Positions 1 through 7,492 of a stretch of 13,455 bases of DNA are shown here, piece by piece. The first letter of the stretch is position 1; each line of letters opens with the position of its first letter. Source of the DNA: JBHJGU01 sp050331475 (GTDB taxonomy: Bacteria; Pseudomonadota; Alphaproteobacteria; Caulobacterales; Maricaulaceae); assembly GCA_050331475.1 (NCBI GenBank), contig JBHJGU010000041.1, positions 1 to 13,455 on the forward strand. The letters run 5' to 3'. The notes beneath the pieces were generated by a model. The model searched no databases. It saw only the letters and a program-made list of their open reading frames with translations, and was not told where the DNA came from. The position numbers and the translations under genes were made by a program.

Positions 1-1
1 G

Positions 2-247
2 GGGGTGCTCATGGCTGCAGGGGCGGGGGTCTGTTTCGGTCTGCCGGCGTGCGGGGGCGGGGCCGCCGCGGCGGGCCTGGGCGGGGTGGGACTGGCCAGC
101 GGGTCCGAGGGTCGAAACGCGCTGGGCGAACCGCTGGCGCGGATGGGGGTGGCTTGGGCGGCGGCCGGGGTCGCGGCGCCCGCATTGGGCCTATTAATTT
201 ACGGCGCTTGTCGGGTTTTGACAGCGCAGGGCGGAGGCGCGTCATGA
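2..247 (+). CDS. Partial Gly/Ala-rich small membrane protein, 3' end only
   Basis: The reading frame is open from the left edge of the window, so the true start may lie upstream; the in-window GTG (5) and ATG (11) have no visible ribosome-binding site. About 80 residues are visible, very rich in Gly and Ala, with two hydrophobic stretches: roughly the first 30 residues and a second ending in GLLIYGACRVL. The two-helix layout and Gly spacing recall F/V-type ATPase c subunits, but the membrane carboxylate expected in the second helix is absent, so this resemblance is only a hint. The stop codon overlaps the start of the next gene as ATGA, which implies translational coupling and supports this frame being real. 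I do not recognise the gene and assign no function. Confidence 0.5.
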   Translation, partial: GVLMAAGAGVCFGLPACGGGAAAAGLGGVGLASGSEGRNALGEPLARMGVAWAAAGVAAPALGLLIYGACRVLTAQGGGAS

Positions 248-810
248 TCGGATTGGAGGGGATGGCGGCGCTGGGCGCGGCGCTGGGAATACTCACCATG
301 GCCTGGATATTCGCCCGACTGTCCCCGCCGGACGGCGGCTCCGCCGACGGGGTGTCGGTCGGGGACATCCGGCAAGCCCGGACAAGCCTGATGCGATCGG
401 ACACCCCGTGGGGGGCGTTGATCGCCAAGGGCGCGGCGGCGCGGCGCATGATTTACGGGGCCGTGGCGTTGGTGTCCGCGAGCGGTTTCGTGTTCCTCGC
501 CCACGCCAACCGACTGCGCGAAATCGCGGATTGGGAGGCGAAATTGAATGCGCAAACCGCCCGCTTTCGCCAGTTGGAGGCCCAGCTCAACGAGACTCAA
601 CGCAGCTTGACCGAAGCGAGAGACGCCGCCGACCGGGCGGGCGACGCGGGATTGGAGGCGCGTTTGGAATCCGTGCTCGAGACCCAAGCGCTCAAAGACG
701 AAATTGACGAGTTGGAAGATGCGGTCGACGAACGGGACGACCGGATCGAAGAACTTGAAGAAGAACTCGAAGCCCTGCGTGGACAACGCGGCGAGCGGAC
801 ACGGTTCTGA
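244..810 (+). CDS. Unrecognised membrane-anchored coiled-coil protein (188 aa)
   Basis: The start at ATG 244 is favoured because GGAGG lies at 233-237 with a 6-base spacer and the ATG overlaps the upstream stop as ATGA. The same frame runs further upstream, to an ATG at 49, but that extension is Arg/Gly-rich and overlaps the preceding gene. The protein has a hydrophobic segment at about residues 5-25, a hydrophilic loop, a second hydrophobic segment at about 69-87, and then a long charged helix from about 88 to 178. This helix has heptad-like Leu spacing and a strongly acidic end (DEIDELEDAVDERDDRIEEL), read here as a coiled coil. The likely topology is a two-pass inner-membrane protein with a cytoplasmic coiled coil. 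It converges on tssC with 48 bases between stops. An F0 b-like stalk or a secretion-system accessory role are both possible but unproven. Confidence 0.75.
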   Translation: MIGLEGMAALGAALGILTMAWIFARLSPPDGGSADGVSVGDIRQARTSLMRSDTPWGALIAKGAAARRMIYGAVALVSASGFVFLAHANRLREIADWEAKLNAQTARFRQLEAQLNETQRSLTEARDAADRAGDAGLEARLESVLETQALKDEIDELEDAVDERDDRIEELEEELEALRGQRGERTRF

Positions 811-839
811 CGGGGTTGCGGAGCCAGACGCCCACCGTC
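809..839. terminator. Weak hairpin between convergent genes
   Basis: GACGG at 809-813 can pair with CCGTC at 835-839, and GCG at 818-820 with CGC at 829-831, giving an interrupted stem between the two convergent stop codons. There is no T-run on either strand, so intrinsic termination is doubtful. It is listed only because the 48-base convergent gap must hold whatever separates the two transcripts. Confidence 0.2.
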
Positions 840-858
840 CCGCTCCACAACACCAATA

Positions 859-2385
859 TTAACGAGATTTCTCCATTTGGGCCACGAGTGAAAGTTCGAA
901 ATCCGCCCCTTGATACTTGATATGGGGTTGAACTTTCATGTCGACCTTAAAGAAGCCCGGCTTACCCGGCCAATCCTCCACCAATATCTCCGCGGCTTGC
1001 AGGGGCCGTTCGCTCAAAAGCCGCGTGTCCTTCGGCTTATTGGCGATGATGTAGTTGCGGATCCATTTGTTCAGCGACTCCTGCAGATTGGCCCGGTCAA
1101 TCCAACTGCCGATATTCTCGCGCTGAAGGATTTTGATGAAATGCGCCAATCGGGTGATCAACATAGTGTAGGGCAACTGAGTCGAAAGGAAGTGATTGGC
1201 CTGGGCGGCGCGCGCCTCGTCGGTGTTGCCGTACTCTTTGGGGCGGTGCGCGCTCTGGGCTGCGAAAAACACCGCGTTGTTGGCGTTCTTGCGCATAGTC
1301 AACGGCACGAACCCTTTGTCCGATAAGATATACTCCAAATTGTCGGACAAATAGATTTGGGTCGGCGGCATCACATGCTCCAACCCGTCTTTCATGAACA
1401 TCGGCGTTGGTAAGTCCTCGACCTGACCGCCGGACTGCGGCCCGATCACGTCCATGCACCAGCGATAGCTGCGGAAGCTTTCCGACATCCTCGCGGCGAA
1501 AGCGAAAGCCGCATTGCCCCACAAATAATCGCCCGCGTCCTCGCCCGCATTCTCCTTATAGCGGAACGAAGACTGCGCCCCCGGCGCCAGATCATAGACA
1601 TTGCGCAGCATGAAATGCGGCAAAGTCAGTCCGACGTAGCGCGCGTCTTGGGTTTCGCGGAACCGGTTCCAATGGCCGTAGCGCTTGACATCGGCCATGA
1701 CGGCGGCGAGTTGGGCCTGGGTGCGCGGCAGGTCCGCCCAATTATCTTTGCCGAAAAACTCCGGCCCGGCGGACGCAATCAGCGGCGCATGCGCCATGCT
1801 GGAGACCGAGGCCAACAGACCCAAAAGATCCACGTCACGCTGGCGCGGGGTAAACTCGAAATTCGCTACAACGGCGCCGAATGGCGTGCCGCCGTGCCCG
1901 CCCAATTCTTGGGTGTAGAGCTTTTCAAAATAACCGCTTTCGTCGACCCCATCTTCATCAAGGTCGCTGTGAAGGTCCTCCTTCGTCGCGTTCATCAGAT
2001 AGACTTCGATATTCTCCTCAAGCGGAGAATGGTCGACCAAATACTTCAAACTCCGCCAAGCGGATTCGAGCTCTTTGAATTCCTTATGATGCAGTACTGC
2101 GTCGAGCTGAGCGGAGATTTTCTGATCGATGCGTTCGAGCGCCGCCTCCACCAGCTTGGCGTTAATCCGATCTTCGCCAAGATTGAAGCTGCCTTCTTCG
2201 ATTTGGAAGAACAGCTGACGCAGCACCTCGATGAGGCCGAGTTGGATATCTTCACGGCGCTCAGCATCGCCTTCGGGTACGCCGCTCACATCGACGGCTT
2301 GAACCGCGAGCGCGTTCACCGCGCCATCCGGATGGGGCTCCACCAAAGCGATGGGCGGGGCGTCTTGAACCAAAGTCTCCGTCAT
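859..2385 (-). CDS. tssC: Type VI secretion contractile sheath large subunit TssC (VipB/ImpD)
   Basis: TssC is the large sheath protein that polymerises with TssB around the Hcp tube; sheath contraction in the cytoplasm drives effector injection. The 508-residue length is normal for the family. Recognisable blocks include HHKEFKELESAWRSLKYLV at about 99-117 (family form HPEFQxLEsaWRgL), the block from YTQELGG to VANFEF at about 157-178, and the C-terminal region PGKPGFFKVDMKV near the end. The start at 2385 (MTETLVQ) is chosen because AAGGAG lies 6 bases upstream. A longer frame to 2505 would add 40 residues overlapping tssB and is not needed. The tssB stop is 10 bases upstream, the usual tssB-tssC arrangement, and tssC is the last gene of this operon. 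Confidence 0.96.
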   Translation of the reverse strand: MTETLVQDAPPIALVEPHPDGAVNALAVQAVDVSGVPEGDAERREDIQLGLIEVLRQLFFQIEEGSFNLGEDRINAKLVEAALERIDQKISAQLDAVLHHKEFKELESAWRSLKYLVDHSPLEENIEVYLMNATKEDLHSDLDEDGVDESGYFEKLYTQELGGHGGTPFGAVVANFEFTPRQRDVDLLGLLASVSSMAHAPLIASAGPEFFGKDNWADLPRTQAQLAAVMADVKRYGHWNRFRETQDARYVGLTLPHFMLRNVYDLAPGAQSSFRYKENAGEDAGDYLWGNAAFAFAARMSESFRSYRWCMDVIGPQSGGQVEDLPTPMFMKDGLEHVMPPTQIYLSDNLEYILSDKGFVPLTMRKNANNAVFFAAQSAHRPKEYGNTDEARAAQANHFLSTQLPYTMLITRLAHFIKILQRENIGSWIDRANLQESLNKWIRNYIIANKPKDTRLLSERPLQAAEILVEDWPGKPGFFKVDMKVQPHIKYQGADFELSLVAQMEKSR

Positions 2386-2395
2386 AGCGAGCTCC

Positions 2396-2941
2396 TTATT
2401 CCGGCCGGTCGGCGTCGGGCGCCGGTAACCGCGGTTGATAGTGTCCGGCAAAATCCGATTTGATTTGTTCGAATTTGGTTTTGTCTTCGATGGCGTCTTG
2501 GACAATTTTCCTGAATTGTGGTTGTGTTTTCATCGGATTTAAAACTGCTAGAAGCGCTTCACGTAGCCGGAAAACCTTATCGAGTTCCGGTGAGCTTTTC
2601 CGCAATTGTTCAATCACGGCGGCGGGCTCGAAGTCTTTCATACTGGAAAAGCTGATATTCACCGCGATGTCGCCAGATCCCTCACCAAACAGCATGTTGG
2701 GCGCGGTGAAGGCCTTGTTGATCCGATAAGTCGCCATGACATCATCGAAATTTTTCCGGTGGATTTGGCGCATGGGGCGCTCTTTGATGTCGCCGGCCGG
2801 ATCGGCGTCATCGCCCTGGCCGATGAAATCGCCCACCACGAGGTATTTCATCGGGATTTCCGGGATCTCCTGAAGGCCTTGCTCGGAGTCGTACTTGATA
2901 TTGATGCGGCCTTTCGGGGCGACGCTGGGCTGGCTAGGCAT
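2396..2941 (-). CDS. tssB: Type VI secretion contractile sheath small subunit TssB (VipA/ImpC)
   Basis: TssB is the small sheath subunit that forms heterodimers with TssC and builds the contractile tail sheath in the cytoplasm. The 181-residue protein carries the family's N-terminal signature: RINIKYD at about 12-18, then EIPMKYLVVGDFIG at about 28-41. A conserved middle (ERPMRQIHRKNFDDVM) and a charged C-terminal helical region follow. Length is typical. The start is supported by AGGAG seven bases upstream of ATG 2941. It lies 27 bases after tssA and 10 bases before tssC, so all three are probably on one transcript. The tssC ribosome-binding site abuts the end of this gene, which would help keep sheath subunit amounts matched. 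Confidence 0.96.
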   Translation of the reverse strand: MPSQPSVAPKGRINIKYDSEQGLQEIPEIPMKYLVVGDFIGQGDDADPAGDIKERPMRQIHRKNFDDVMATYRINKAFTAPNMLFGEGSGDIAVNISFSSMKDFEPAAVIEQLRKSSPELDKVFRLREALLAVLNPMKTQPQFRKIVQDAIEDKTKFEQIKSDFAGHYQPRLPAPDADRPE

Positions 2942-2968
2942 AGGCGTGTCTCCTGGGTTCGGGCGGGA

Positions 2969-5305
2969 TTAGAGTGTGTCGTTTAAAGTCTGCGCTGAGA
3001 CGGCGGCGCGACCGGGGTCGAGGCCCGCCAAGGCGGCGAGCGCATCGGCGGCTTGGACCTGGCGGCGGGTCTGTAAGGGTTCGGGGCGCAACTGGCTGCG
3101 CGCGCGCGCCCAAACATCGAGGAAATCGCCAAAAGCTTGCGCCGCCAGTTGGGGCTCCCACTGGGACAACTCGAACCGGCGCGCCTGGTCTTGCAAACCC
3201 AGCAACACGTCCATCGCCAGATCGAGCCGGTCAGCGCCCGCCGCAGCCTCCGCCGCGGCCAACCCGGCGCGGAACCGTGAACGCGCATCGGAAAACGGCG
3301 GAGCGAGCAGACGCGCTAGGGCCGCGTCCACGGCTTTGGCTTGCGCGGCGTCGCCCTCATCACCGCCGACTTTGGGACGCACATCGTCGATAAAGGTCTC
3401 AACCGCGTCCGCAGGCGCCGCCCCGCCGCCAAACCGGGCTAGCCAGGTCAAGGTCTCCGGGCTCGCCGTCGGCCGGCCCGACTCGAAACGCGCCTTCGCC
3501 AAGTCTGGGAAACGCTGCAGCCAGAACGCAGCGCCTGCGGCGACCACGTTGAGCGCCGCCGCGCCGCGCTCGCCCTGGACCTCCAGCGCTTGACCCAGGG
3601 CGGCGTGATGATCCAGCCAATACGGCAAGTCCGCCGCCGCAATGTCGCAATCCGCCAGCCGCTGGGCGGCGGCGTCATCGGCGACGGTGGAGGCTTGTCG
3701 CGCCAAGGCGTTGAGCCGCGCGAGGTCATCCTCGTCCGGCTCGCGCACCATTGACCAATCGGGCGCCGAGCCAAAGCCGAGCCGCATTTGACCGCGCAGG
3801 CGCAGCAAGGCGTAGCCGCGAGGGTCTAGCGGGTCTTGCTCAAACGCTTCACGCGCCCAAGCCGCTAGAAGGTCATCTGCGCCGCTTAAACTCGGTGGCT
3901 CAATGGGCGTAGACACGGACGCCGGGGCCGGGTCGACAGTCGGGGACGCCGCAGGCTGAGCGGTCGCGCGCGCTGGCTCGGGTTCGGGCTTAGGCTCCGG
4001 CTCAGGTTCGGGCTCCGGTTCAGGCTTTGGGATTTGCGCAATAAAAGGGGCGATGGCGGCGGCGATTTTTCGCCAATGCCGGTCGAATTTTGGGTGAAGC
4101 GAGCCTGAAATCTGCGCCAATCGAGCCAATCCGTCGCCCACGGCGCGCCAAAGCTGGGCTTGCGCATCCGTCAGCTTGGAGGGGTCTGGGGCTCCGTCCG
4201 CGTCCAGCGGCGCCGCCCTTGGCGTACGCTCGACAATGGCCGAGATGACTGCGCCCACGCCGCTGCGCCGGGCCGCCTCCTCGGCGGGATGCAAGGCCTC
4301 GCCAAAGCGCTCGACCAGGCCTAAAAACACAGCAAGCCCTTTGCCGAGACCCTCGACACCCTCCTCCAGAAGCCAAAACAGCACCAAGCTCCAGGCCAGT
4401 CGAACGTCTTTAGCCTCACTCTCCAAGGCGCGCCGCAAGCGCAGCGCAATGTCAGCCGCCGGCGGACTGTCCCCTTGGCGCATTAAGAGGAACGCGCCAT
4501 GGGCGGCGTAAAGGGGACCGTCCGGGTCATCCTCCAAAGCCGCGCCGACGCCGGTGTCACCGATTGGCGCCAAACACGCGGCGACCCGGTCATCACCCTG
4601 AGCTAATGCGCCTTCTAACCCGGCCGCGTCAGGTCTTGACGGCGCCGACCCCGCTTTCACGGCGGGCGGCGCTGCGGGACTTGCTTCGATCGCCTTTTCG
4701 GGCGCGGCGGCCTTGGCCCCCGGCGCCGCCTTGGGATCAACGCTTAGTCCGGCTTCGGCGAGCACGGCGACCAGCGTATTGACTTGACCAGCCAAGGCTT
4801 GGGCGAGGGGGACGCGTTGCGCGGCCGCGGCCCGAAGCCGGGCGCGCTCCAGGGCGAACACCGCGTCGCGTAACCCCGCCCGCTCTTGCTCACCTTGAGG
4901 GAACGCGCCGCGTTCGTCCTGGTAAGCCCACCATTCGGGCAGCGGTTTCAGCGCAGCGTTTAAGCCTTTGGCTTGGCGCATTGGATCCGGATCGTGAACC
5001 TCTTCGGGCGCGGCGTCGATCACCGCCTCGATCAAAGCGCACCCCTCGGCGAACCCTTGGGGCCCCCGGCTCAAGGTCCAAGCCAGCACTAGAAACCCCA
5101 TGGCGTGGAAAGACTTTCGCCCTTGCGTCAGCACAGTTTCGGCTTGGGGCTCAAGGGCCGACCAATCCACGCCGTCAGGGCCCTGACTGCGATAGGCGTT
5201 CAAGGCGCGCTTGACGTCGCTCAACGCCTCTTGCACGTCGCCGTCCAACGGGGACGGCGCGCTGAGCCGATCAAGACGCTGATGATCGTAGGCTGCGAAC
5301 GCCAT
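2969..5305 (-). CDS. tssA: Type VI secretion assembly protein TssA, enlarged (ImpA-N/VasJ type)
   Basis: TssA proteins organise the baseplate and cap the distal end of the growing Hcp tube and TssBC sheath in the cytoplasm. This copy is 778 residues, well above the usual roughly 350-550. An ImpA-N-like helical domain occupies about 15-130 (PSPLDGDV, DWSALEPQAETVL, FLVLAWTLSR). An Ala/Pro-rich linker (190-225) follows, then a second segment at about 238-362 with the same style of signature (DVRLAWSLVLFWLL, GLAVFLGLVERFGEALHP), then a Pro-Glu linker (427-444). The C-terminal part (475-745) resembles the VasJ domain: DPLDPRGYALLRLRGQ, YWLDHHAALGQALE, FESGRPTASPETLTWL. There is no strong ribosome-binding site; the hcp stop is only 12 bases upstream, so coupling is likely. 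Confidence 0.9.
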   Translation of the reverse strand: MAFAAYDHQRLDRLSAPSPLDGDVQEALSDVKRALNAYRSQGPDGVDWSALEPQAETVLTQGRKSFHAMGFLVLAWTLSRGPQGFAEGCALIEAVIDAAPEEVHDPDPMRQAKGLNAALKPLPEWWAYQDERGAFPQGEQERAGLRDAVFALERARLRAAAAQRVPLAQALAGQVNTLVAVLAEAGLSVDPKAAPGAKAAAPEKAIEASPAAPPAVKAGSAPSRPDAAGLEGALAQGDDRVAACLAPIGDTGVGAALEDDPDGPLYAAHGAFLLMRQGDSPPAADIALRLRRALESEAKDVRLAWSLVLFWLLEEGVEGLGKGLAVFLGLVERFGEALHPAEEAARRSGVGAVISAIVERTPRAAPLDADGAPDPSKLTDAQAQLWRAVGDGLARLAQISGSLHPKFDRHWRKIAAAIAPFIAQIPKPEPEPEPEPEPKPEPEPARATAQPAASPTVDPAPASVSTPIEPPSLSGADDLLAAWAREAFEQDPLDPRGYALLRLRGQMRLGFGSAPDWSMVREPDEDDLARLNALARQASTVADDAAAQRLADCDIAAADLPYWLDHHAALGQALEVQGERGAAALNVVAAGAAFWLQRFPDLAKARFESGRPTASPETLTWLARFGGGAAPADAVETFIDDVRPKVGGDEGDAAQAKAVDAALARLLAPPFSDARSRFRAGLAAAEAAAGADRLDLAMDVLLGLQDQARRFELSQWEPQLAAQAFGDFLDVWARARSQLRPEPLQTRRQVQAADALAALAGLDPGRAAVSAQTLNDTL
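3974..4027 (-). repeat. Pro-Glu tandem codon repeat inside tssA
   Basis: On the minus strand this stretch encodes a run of alternating Pro and Glu/Lys (PKPEPEPEP pattern, residues 427-444 of TssA), built from a degenerate 6-base unit of CCN-GAR. Such runs form stiff extended linkers. Here it separates the N-terminal ImpA-like region from the C-terminal VasJ-like region. Codon variation shows it is not a perfect microsatellite, but its length could still vary by slippage or recombination. Confidence 0.85.
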
Positions 5306-5317
5306 TTACGGTCCGGC

Positions 5318-5824
5318 CTAGTGGTCCCAATTGTCGGTTTGGACCGTATTGGCGATCAAATGCTCCCACTTTATCTTGCGATAAGCGAAGCTGACCGCTT
5401 CCATGTGGTGCATGTGCTTCTGCGCCGGATCCAACGCATTGGGGAAATAGGTGCGGATCGCTGTGATCGTGGCGCCCTCGCAGGAGATCTTAAAGTATTG
5501 CTCCTCGAAGCCAGACGGATTAGTTCGGTAAAAATCGAGCTCTAATCGCGTAATCTGCTCGCCTGCAGCGAGCATATCGTATAGATCTGGAGATGATGAA
5601 TCGAAAATCTTATGAATTGTGAACCCTAAATGCCGGCGACGACCGGACGGTTGTCCAGTTTGCTCGTCTTTCGGCATTTCGATCAGGCCCTCCATGCACT
5701 GAACCTGGATCCGATCCCTATGGCTGTTCTTCGATAACCGACCGACGCTGTTCTCACTCATCGCGCCGGTGGTGACAGGACCTTTTTTCGCCCCCTCGAT
5801 TAACAAATACGCTGGCGTCGGCAT
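5318..5824 (-). CDS. hcp: Type VI secretion tube protein Hcp (TssD)
   Basis: Hcp forms hexameric rings that stack into the inner tube propelled by sheath contraction; it also carries small effectors in its lumen and is secreted itself. The 168-residue protein matches family length and pattern: PAYLLIEGAKKGPVTTGAM at the N terminus, the central LGFTIHKIFDSSSPDLYDML, then ITRLELDFYRTN and the C-terminal MEAVSFAYRKIKWEH. The start MPTPAYLL at 5824 is chosen because AGGGGAAA lies just upstream and Hcp proteins normally begin here. An in-frame ATG at 5854 would add ten atypical residues. It is the first gene of the hcp-tssA-tssB-tssC operon and the likely site of operon control. No C-terminal effector extension is present, so this is a structural Hcp. 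Confidence 0.96.
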   Translation of the reverse strand: MPTPAYLLIEGAKKGPVTTGAMSENSVGRLSKNSHRDRIQVQCMEGLIEMPKDEQTGQPSGRRRHLGFTIHKIFDSSSPDLYDMLAAGEQITRLELDFYRTNPSGFEEQYFKISCEGATITAIRTYFPNALDPAQKHMHHMEAVSFAYRKIKWEHLIANTVQTDNWDH

Positions 5825-5930
5825 GGCTTTCCCCTGTGCTGCTCTGCGCTGCAAACGTGCTGCGCATCCCCACTTGCAGAATTTTCGAGTACAGCCTCTA
5901 CCATGGGCGTCGAGCGCCGCCTAGAGTTTG

Positions 5931-5950
5931 GTTGTAAATTTATTAACAAC
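5931..5950. promoter_or_regulatory. 20-bp imperfect palindrome upstream of hcp, candidate operator
   Basis: GTTGTAAATTTATTAACAAC matches its own reverse complement at 16 of 20 positions, with perfect GTTGT/ACAAC arms and an AT-rich centre. It lies about 107 bases upstream of the hcp start codon, in the only long gap before the T6SS operon, and is AT-rich in a GC-rich setting. A dimeric regulator site, or an upstream AT element for the hcp promoter, would fit. No bound protein can be named from sequence, and I could not define a convincing -35/-10 pair or a sigma54 -24/-12 pair downstream of it. Confidence 0.4.
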
Positions 5951-6025
5951 GCTTCTTTCGGAAGCCGCTCAATGCGGGCAGTCCGATAAAAAGCGCGCAG
6001 TTTTTCAGGGGCGCAGAAGCGTCCA

Positions 6026-6052
6026 CCCGGCCATTCAAGGCCAAATGCCGGG
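6026..6052 (-). terminator. Possible hairpin terminator after ndh
   Basis: CCCGGC at 6026-6031 can pair with GCCGGG at 6047-6052, with a competing inner GGCC/GGCC stem (6029-6032 and 6039-6042). It lies about 20 bases beyond the ndh stop in the direction of ndh transcription. There is no immediate T-run on the minus strand; the nearest T-rich stretch is about 35 bases further on. It may slow or stop ndh transcripts before hcp, but the call is weak. Confidence 0.3.
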
Positions 6053-6073
6053 GGCGAGCGGCGATTGGGCCGG

Positions 6074-7492
6074 TTAGTGAAGCTTCAATTTCGGCCGGAT
6101 CACCGCGTTCACATGGCCCATGACAATGAGCACCAACCCCTTCAGCCAGCCATGGATCGCCATGAGATGCATCCGGTAAAGCGACACATAGACAAAGCGC
6201 GCGAGCCGGCCTTCCACCGCCATGCGCCCGCCGATTAAATTGCCCATGAGCGAGCCAACCGTAGAGAACCGCGAGAGCGACACCAGGGACCCGTGATCGC
6301 GGTAGACGAAGGCGCGCATCGGTCGTTTTTTCTCGATCAGCGCCACCAAATTATCGAACGCGGTTTCCGCCATTTGGTGGGCCGCCTGGGCGCGCGGCGG
6401 GATCGGTCGCTCAGCGCCCTCAGGCACGAAGCACGCACAGTCCCCGATCGCAAAAATCCGCTCGTCCCGCGTGGTTTGCAGCGTCGGCAGAACCTGAAGC
6501 TGATTACCGCGATTGGTCTCCAACCCGCCAATATCCTTGAGGAAATCCGCGCCACGGACGCCGGCGGCCCACACTTTCAGGTCCGCGCCGATCACATCGC
6601 CGGATTTCGCGTGCAGGCCGTTTGCGTCAACTTTTTCAATTTGGGTGGAGGTTAGGACCCTAACGCCTAAGGCCTCTAGTTCCTCATGGGCCGCTTGGGC
6701 GAGCTTTTCCGGCAGGGCGGGCAGGATGCGGGGGCCGGCCTCGATCAGGGTTACTTTAAGCCGGCTCTCGTCGAAGACTTCGAGGCCGTAATACCGCAGC
6801 GCCGCAGCCGCGTTAAACAGCTCAGCAGCCAACTCCACCCCGGTCGCGCCGCCGCCGACGATCGCCACACGCACGTATTCGTCCGCCCTCGTGTTCAAAA
6901 TCATCGTCCGGGAGACGCGCAAACAATGGTGCAGCAGCTTTTGGCGGAATCGGTCCGCTTGGCTGCGGCGATCCAAAAACACGCAATGGTCTTTGACGCC
7001 GGGGGTGCCGAAATCATTCGACACCGATCCCACCGCCATCACCAAATAATCATAGCGGATACGGTGCCGGCCCATGACCTCGCCGCCGTCCTCGTCCATG
7101 AGCGGAGCGATCACCACGTGTCGGGTCATCCGGTCGATATCCTCCACCTCACCGAGGAAGAACCGATAACCCCATTTGTGGCCATGGGCCCGGTAGCCCA
7201 ACTCATCCATGTTCGCGTCTAAGGATCCGGCGGCCACTTCATGGAGCAAAGGCTTCCAAATGTGCGCGGAGTTCCGCTCAATCAGGATGATGTCATAGTA
7301 TTTCTTACGGTACCGCTTGGCGAGTTTCGCCACGAGCTCGAGACCGCCCGCGCCGCCGCCCACGACAACGATTTGGGTCTTCTTGATATGCGGCGGCGGT
7401 TTGGGCTGCGCTTTCGCATGCCGCTGCGGAGTGGTCAGCCGGCCCGTGGGGGCTTGGTCTTCGGTCGCGCTCATTCGCTCGGCCACGCTCAT
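6074..7492 (-). CDS. ndh: Type II NADH:quinone oxidoreductase (NDH-2), FAD-dependent
   Basis: NDH-2 is a single-subunit, non-proton-pumping flavoenzyme on the cytoplasmic face of the inner membrane that passes electrons from NADH to quinone. The 472-residue product shows the FAD-binding Rossmann motif IVVVGGGAGGLEL at about 41-53 with an acidic residue ending the second strand (IERN, about 71-74). A second dinucleotide motif, VAIVGGGATGVELAAEL at about 209-225, binds NADH, and FAIGDCA at about 347-353 is the conserved late FAD motif. The C terminus (about 430-472) is hydrophobic/amphipathic and basic, as in NDH-2 membrane anchors. About 40 polar residues precede the first motif. The start at 7492 is supported by GGAG 8 bases upstream; frames beginning at 7696 lack support. 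It is divergent from the SulP gene. Confidence 0.92.
   Translation of the reverse strand: MSVAERMSATEDQAPTGRLTTPQRHAKAQPKPPPHIKKTQIVVVGGGAGGLELVAKLAKRYRKKYYDIILIERNSAHIWKPLLHEVAAGSLDANMDELGYRAHGHKWGYRFFLGEVEDIDRMTRHVVIAPLMDEDGGEVMGRHRIRYDYLVMAVGSVSNDFGTPGVKDHCVFLDRRSQADRFRQKLLHHCLRVSRTMILNTRADEYVRVAIVGGGATGVELAAELFNAAAALRYYGLEVFDESRLKVTLIEAGPRILPALPEKLAQAAHEELEALGVRVLTSTQIEKVDANGLHAKSGDVIGADLKVWAAGVRGADFLKDIGGLETNRGNQLQVLPTLQTTRDERIFAIGDCACFVPEGAERPIPPRAQAAHQMAETAFDNLVALIEKKRPMRAFVYRDHGSLVSLSRFSTVGSLMGNLIGGRMAVEGRLARFVYVSLYRMHLMAIHGWLKGLVLIVMGHVNAVIRPKLKLH

Noticed and set aside
49..243. Upstream in-frame extension of the coiled-coil protein from ATG 49
   Set aside because: It is Arg/Gly-rich and covers the preceding gene in another frame; GGAGG and the ATGA overlap place the start at 244.
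1615..2463. Long plus-strand ORF of 282 residues opposite tssC
   Set aside because: It is a shadow of tssC on the complementary strand with no ribosome-binding site or recognisable motif; tssC is unambiguous.
2386..2505. 40-residue N-terminal extension of TssC
   Set aside because: It overlaps the end of tssB, has a low-complexity Lys/Asn-rich sequence unlike TssC, and a strong AAGGAG site lies directly before the ATG at 2385.
2976..3593. Plus-strand ORF of 205 residues opposite tssA, Ser/Ala/Arg-rich
   Set aside because: It is an antisense shadow produced by high GC third-position bias in tssA; composition is unlike a real protein.
3974..4027. Short tandem repeat considered as a CRISPR-like or mobile repeat
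   Set aside because: It is an in-frame Pro-Glu codon run within tssA with no spacers or flanking repeats.
5836..5863. Two GTGCTGC direct repeats just upstream of hcp
   Set aside because: Seven-base repeats with short spacing in a GC-rich leader are expected by chance; no further copies or symmetry were seen.
5988..6005. AAAAA ... TTTTT symmetric stretch as a bidirectional terminator
   Set aside because: The pairing relies on A-T pairs with an unpaired GC-rich centre, too weak to call beside the nearby better hairpin.
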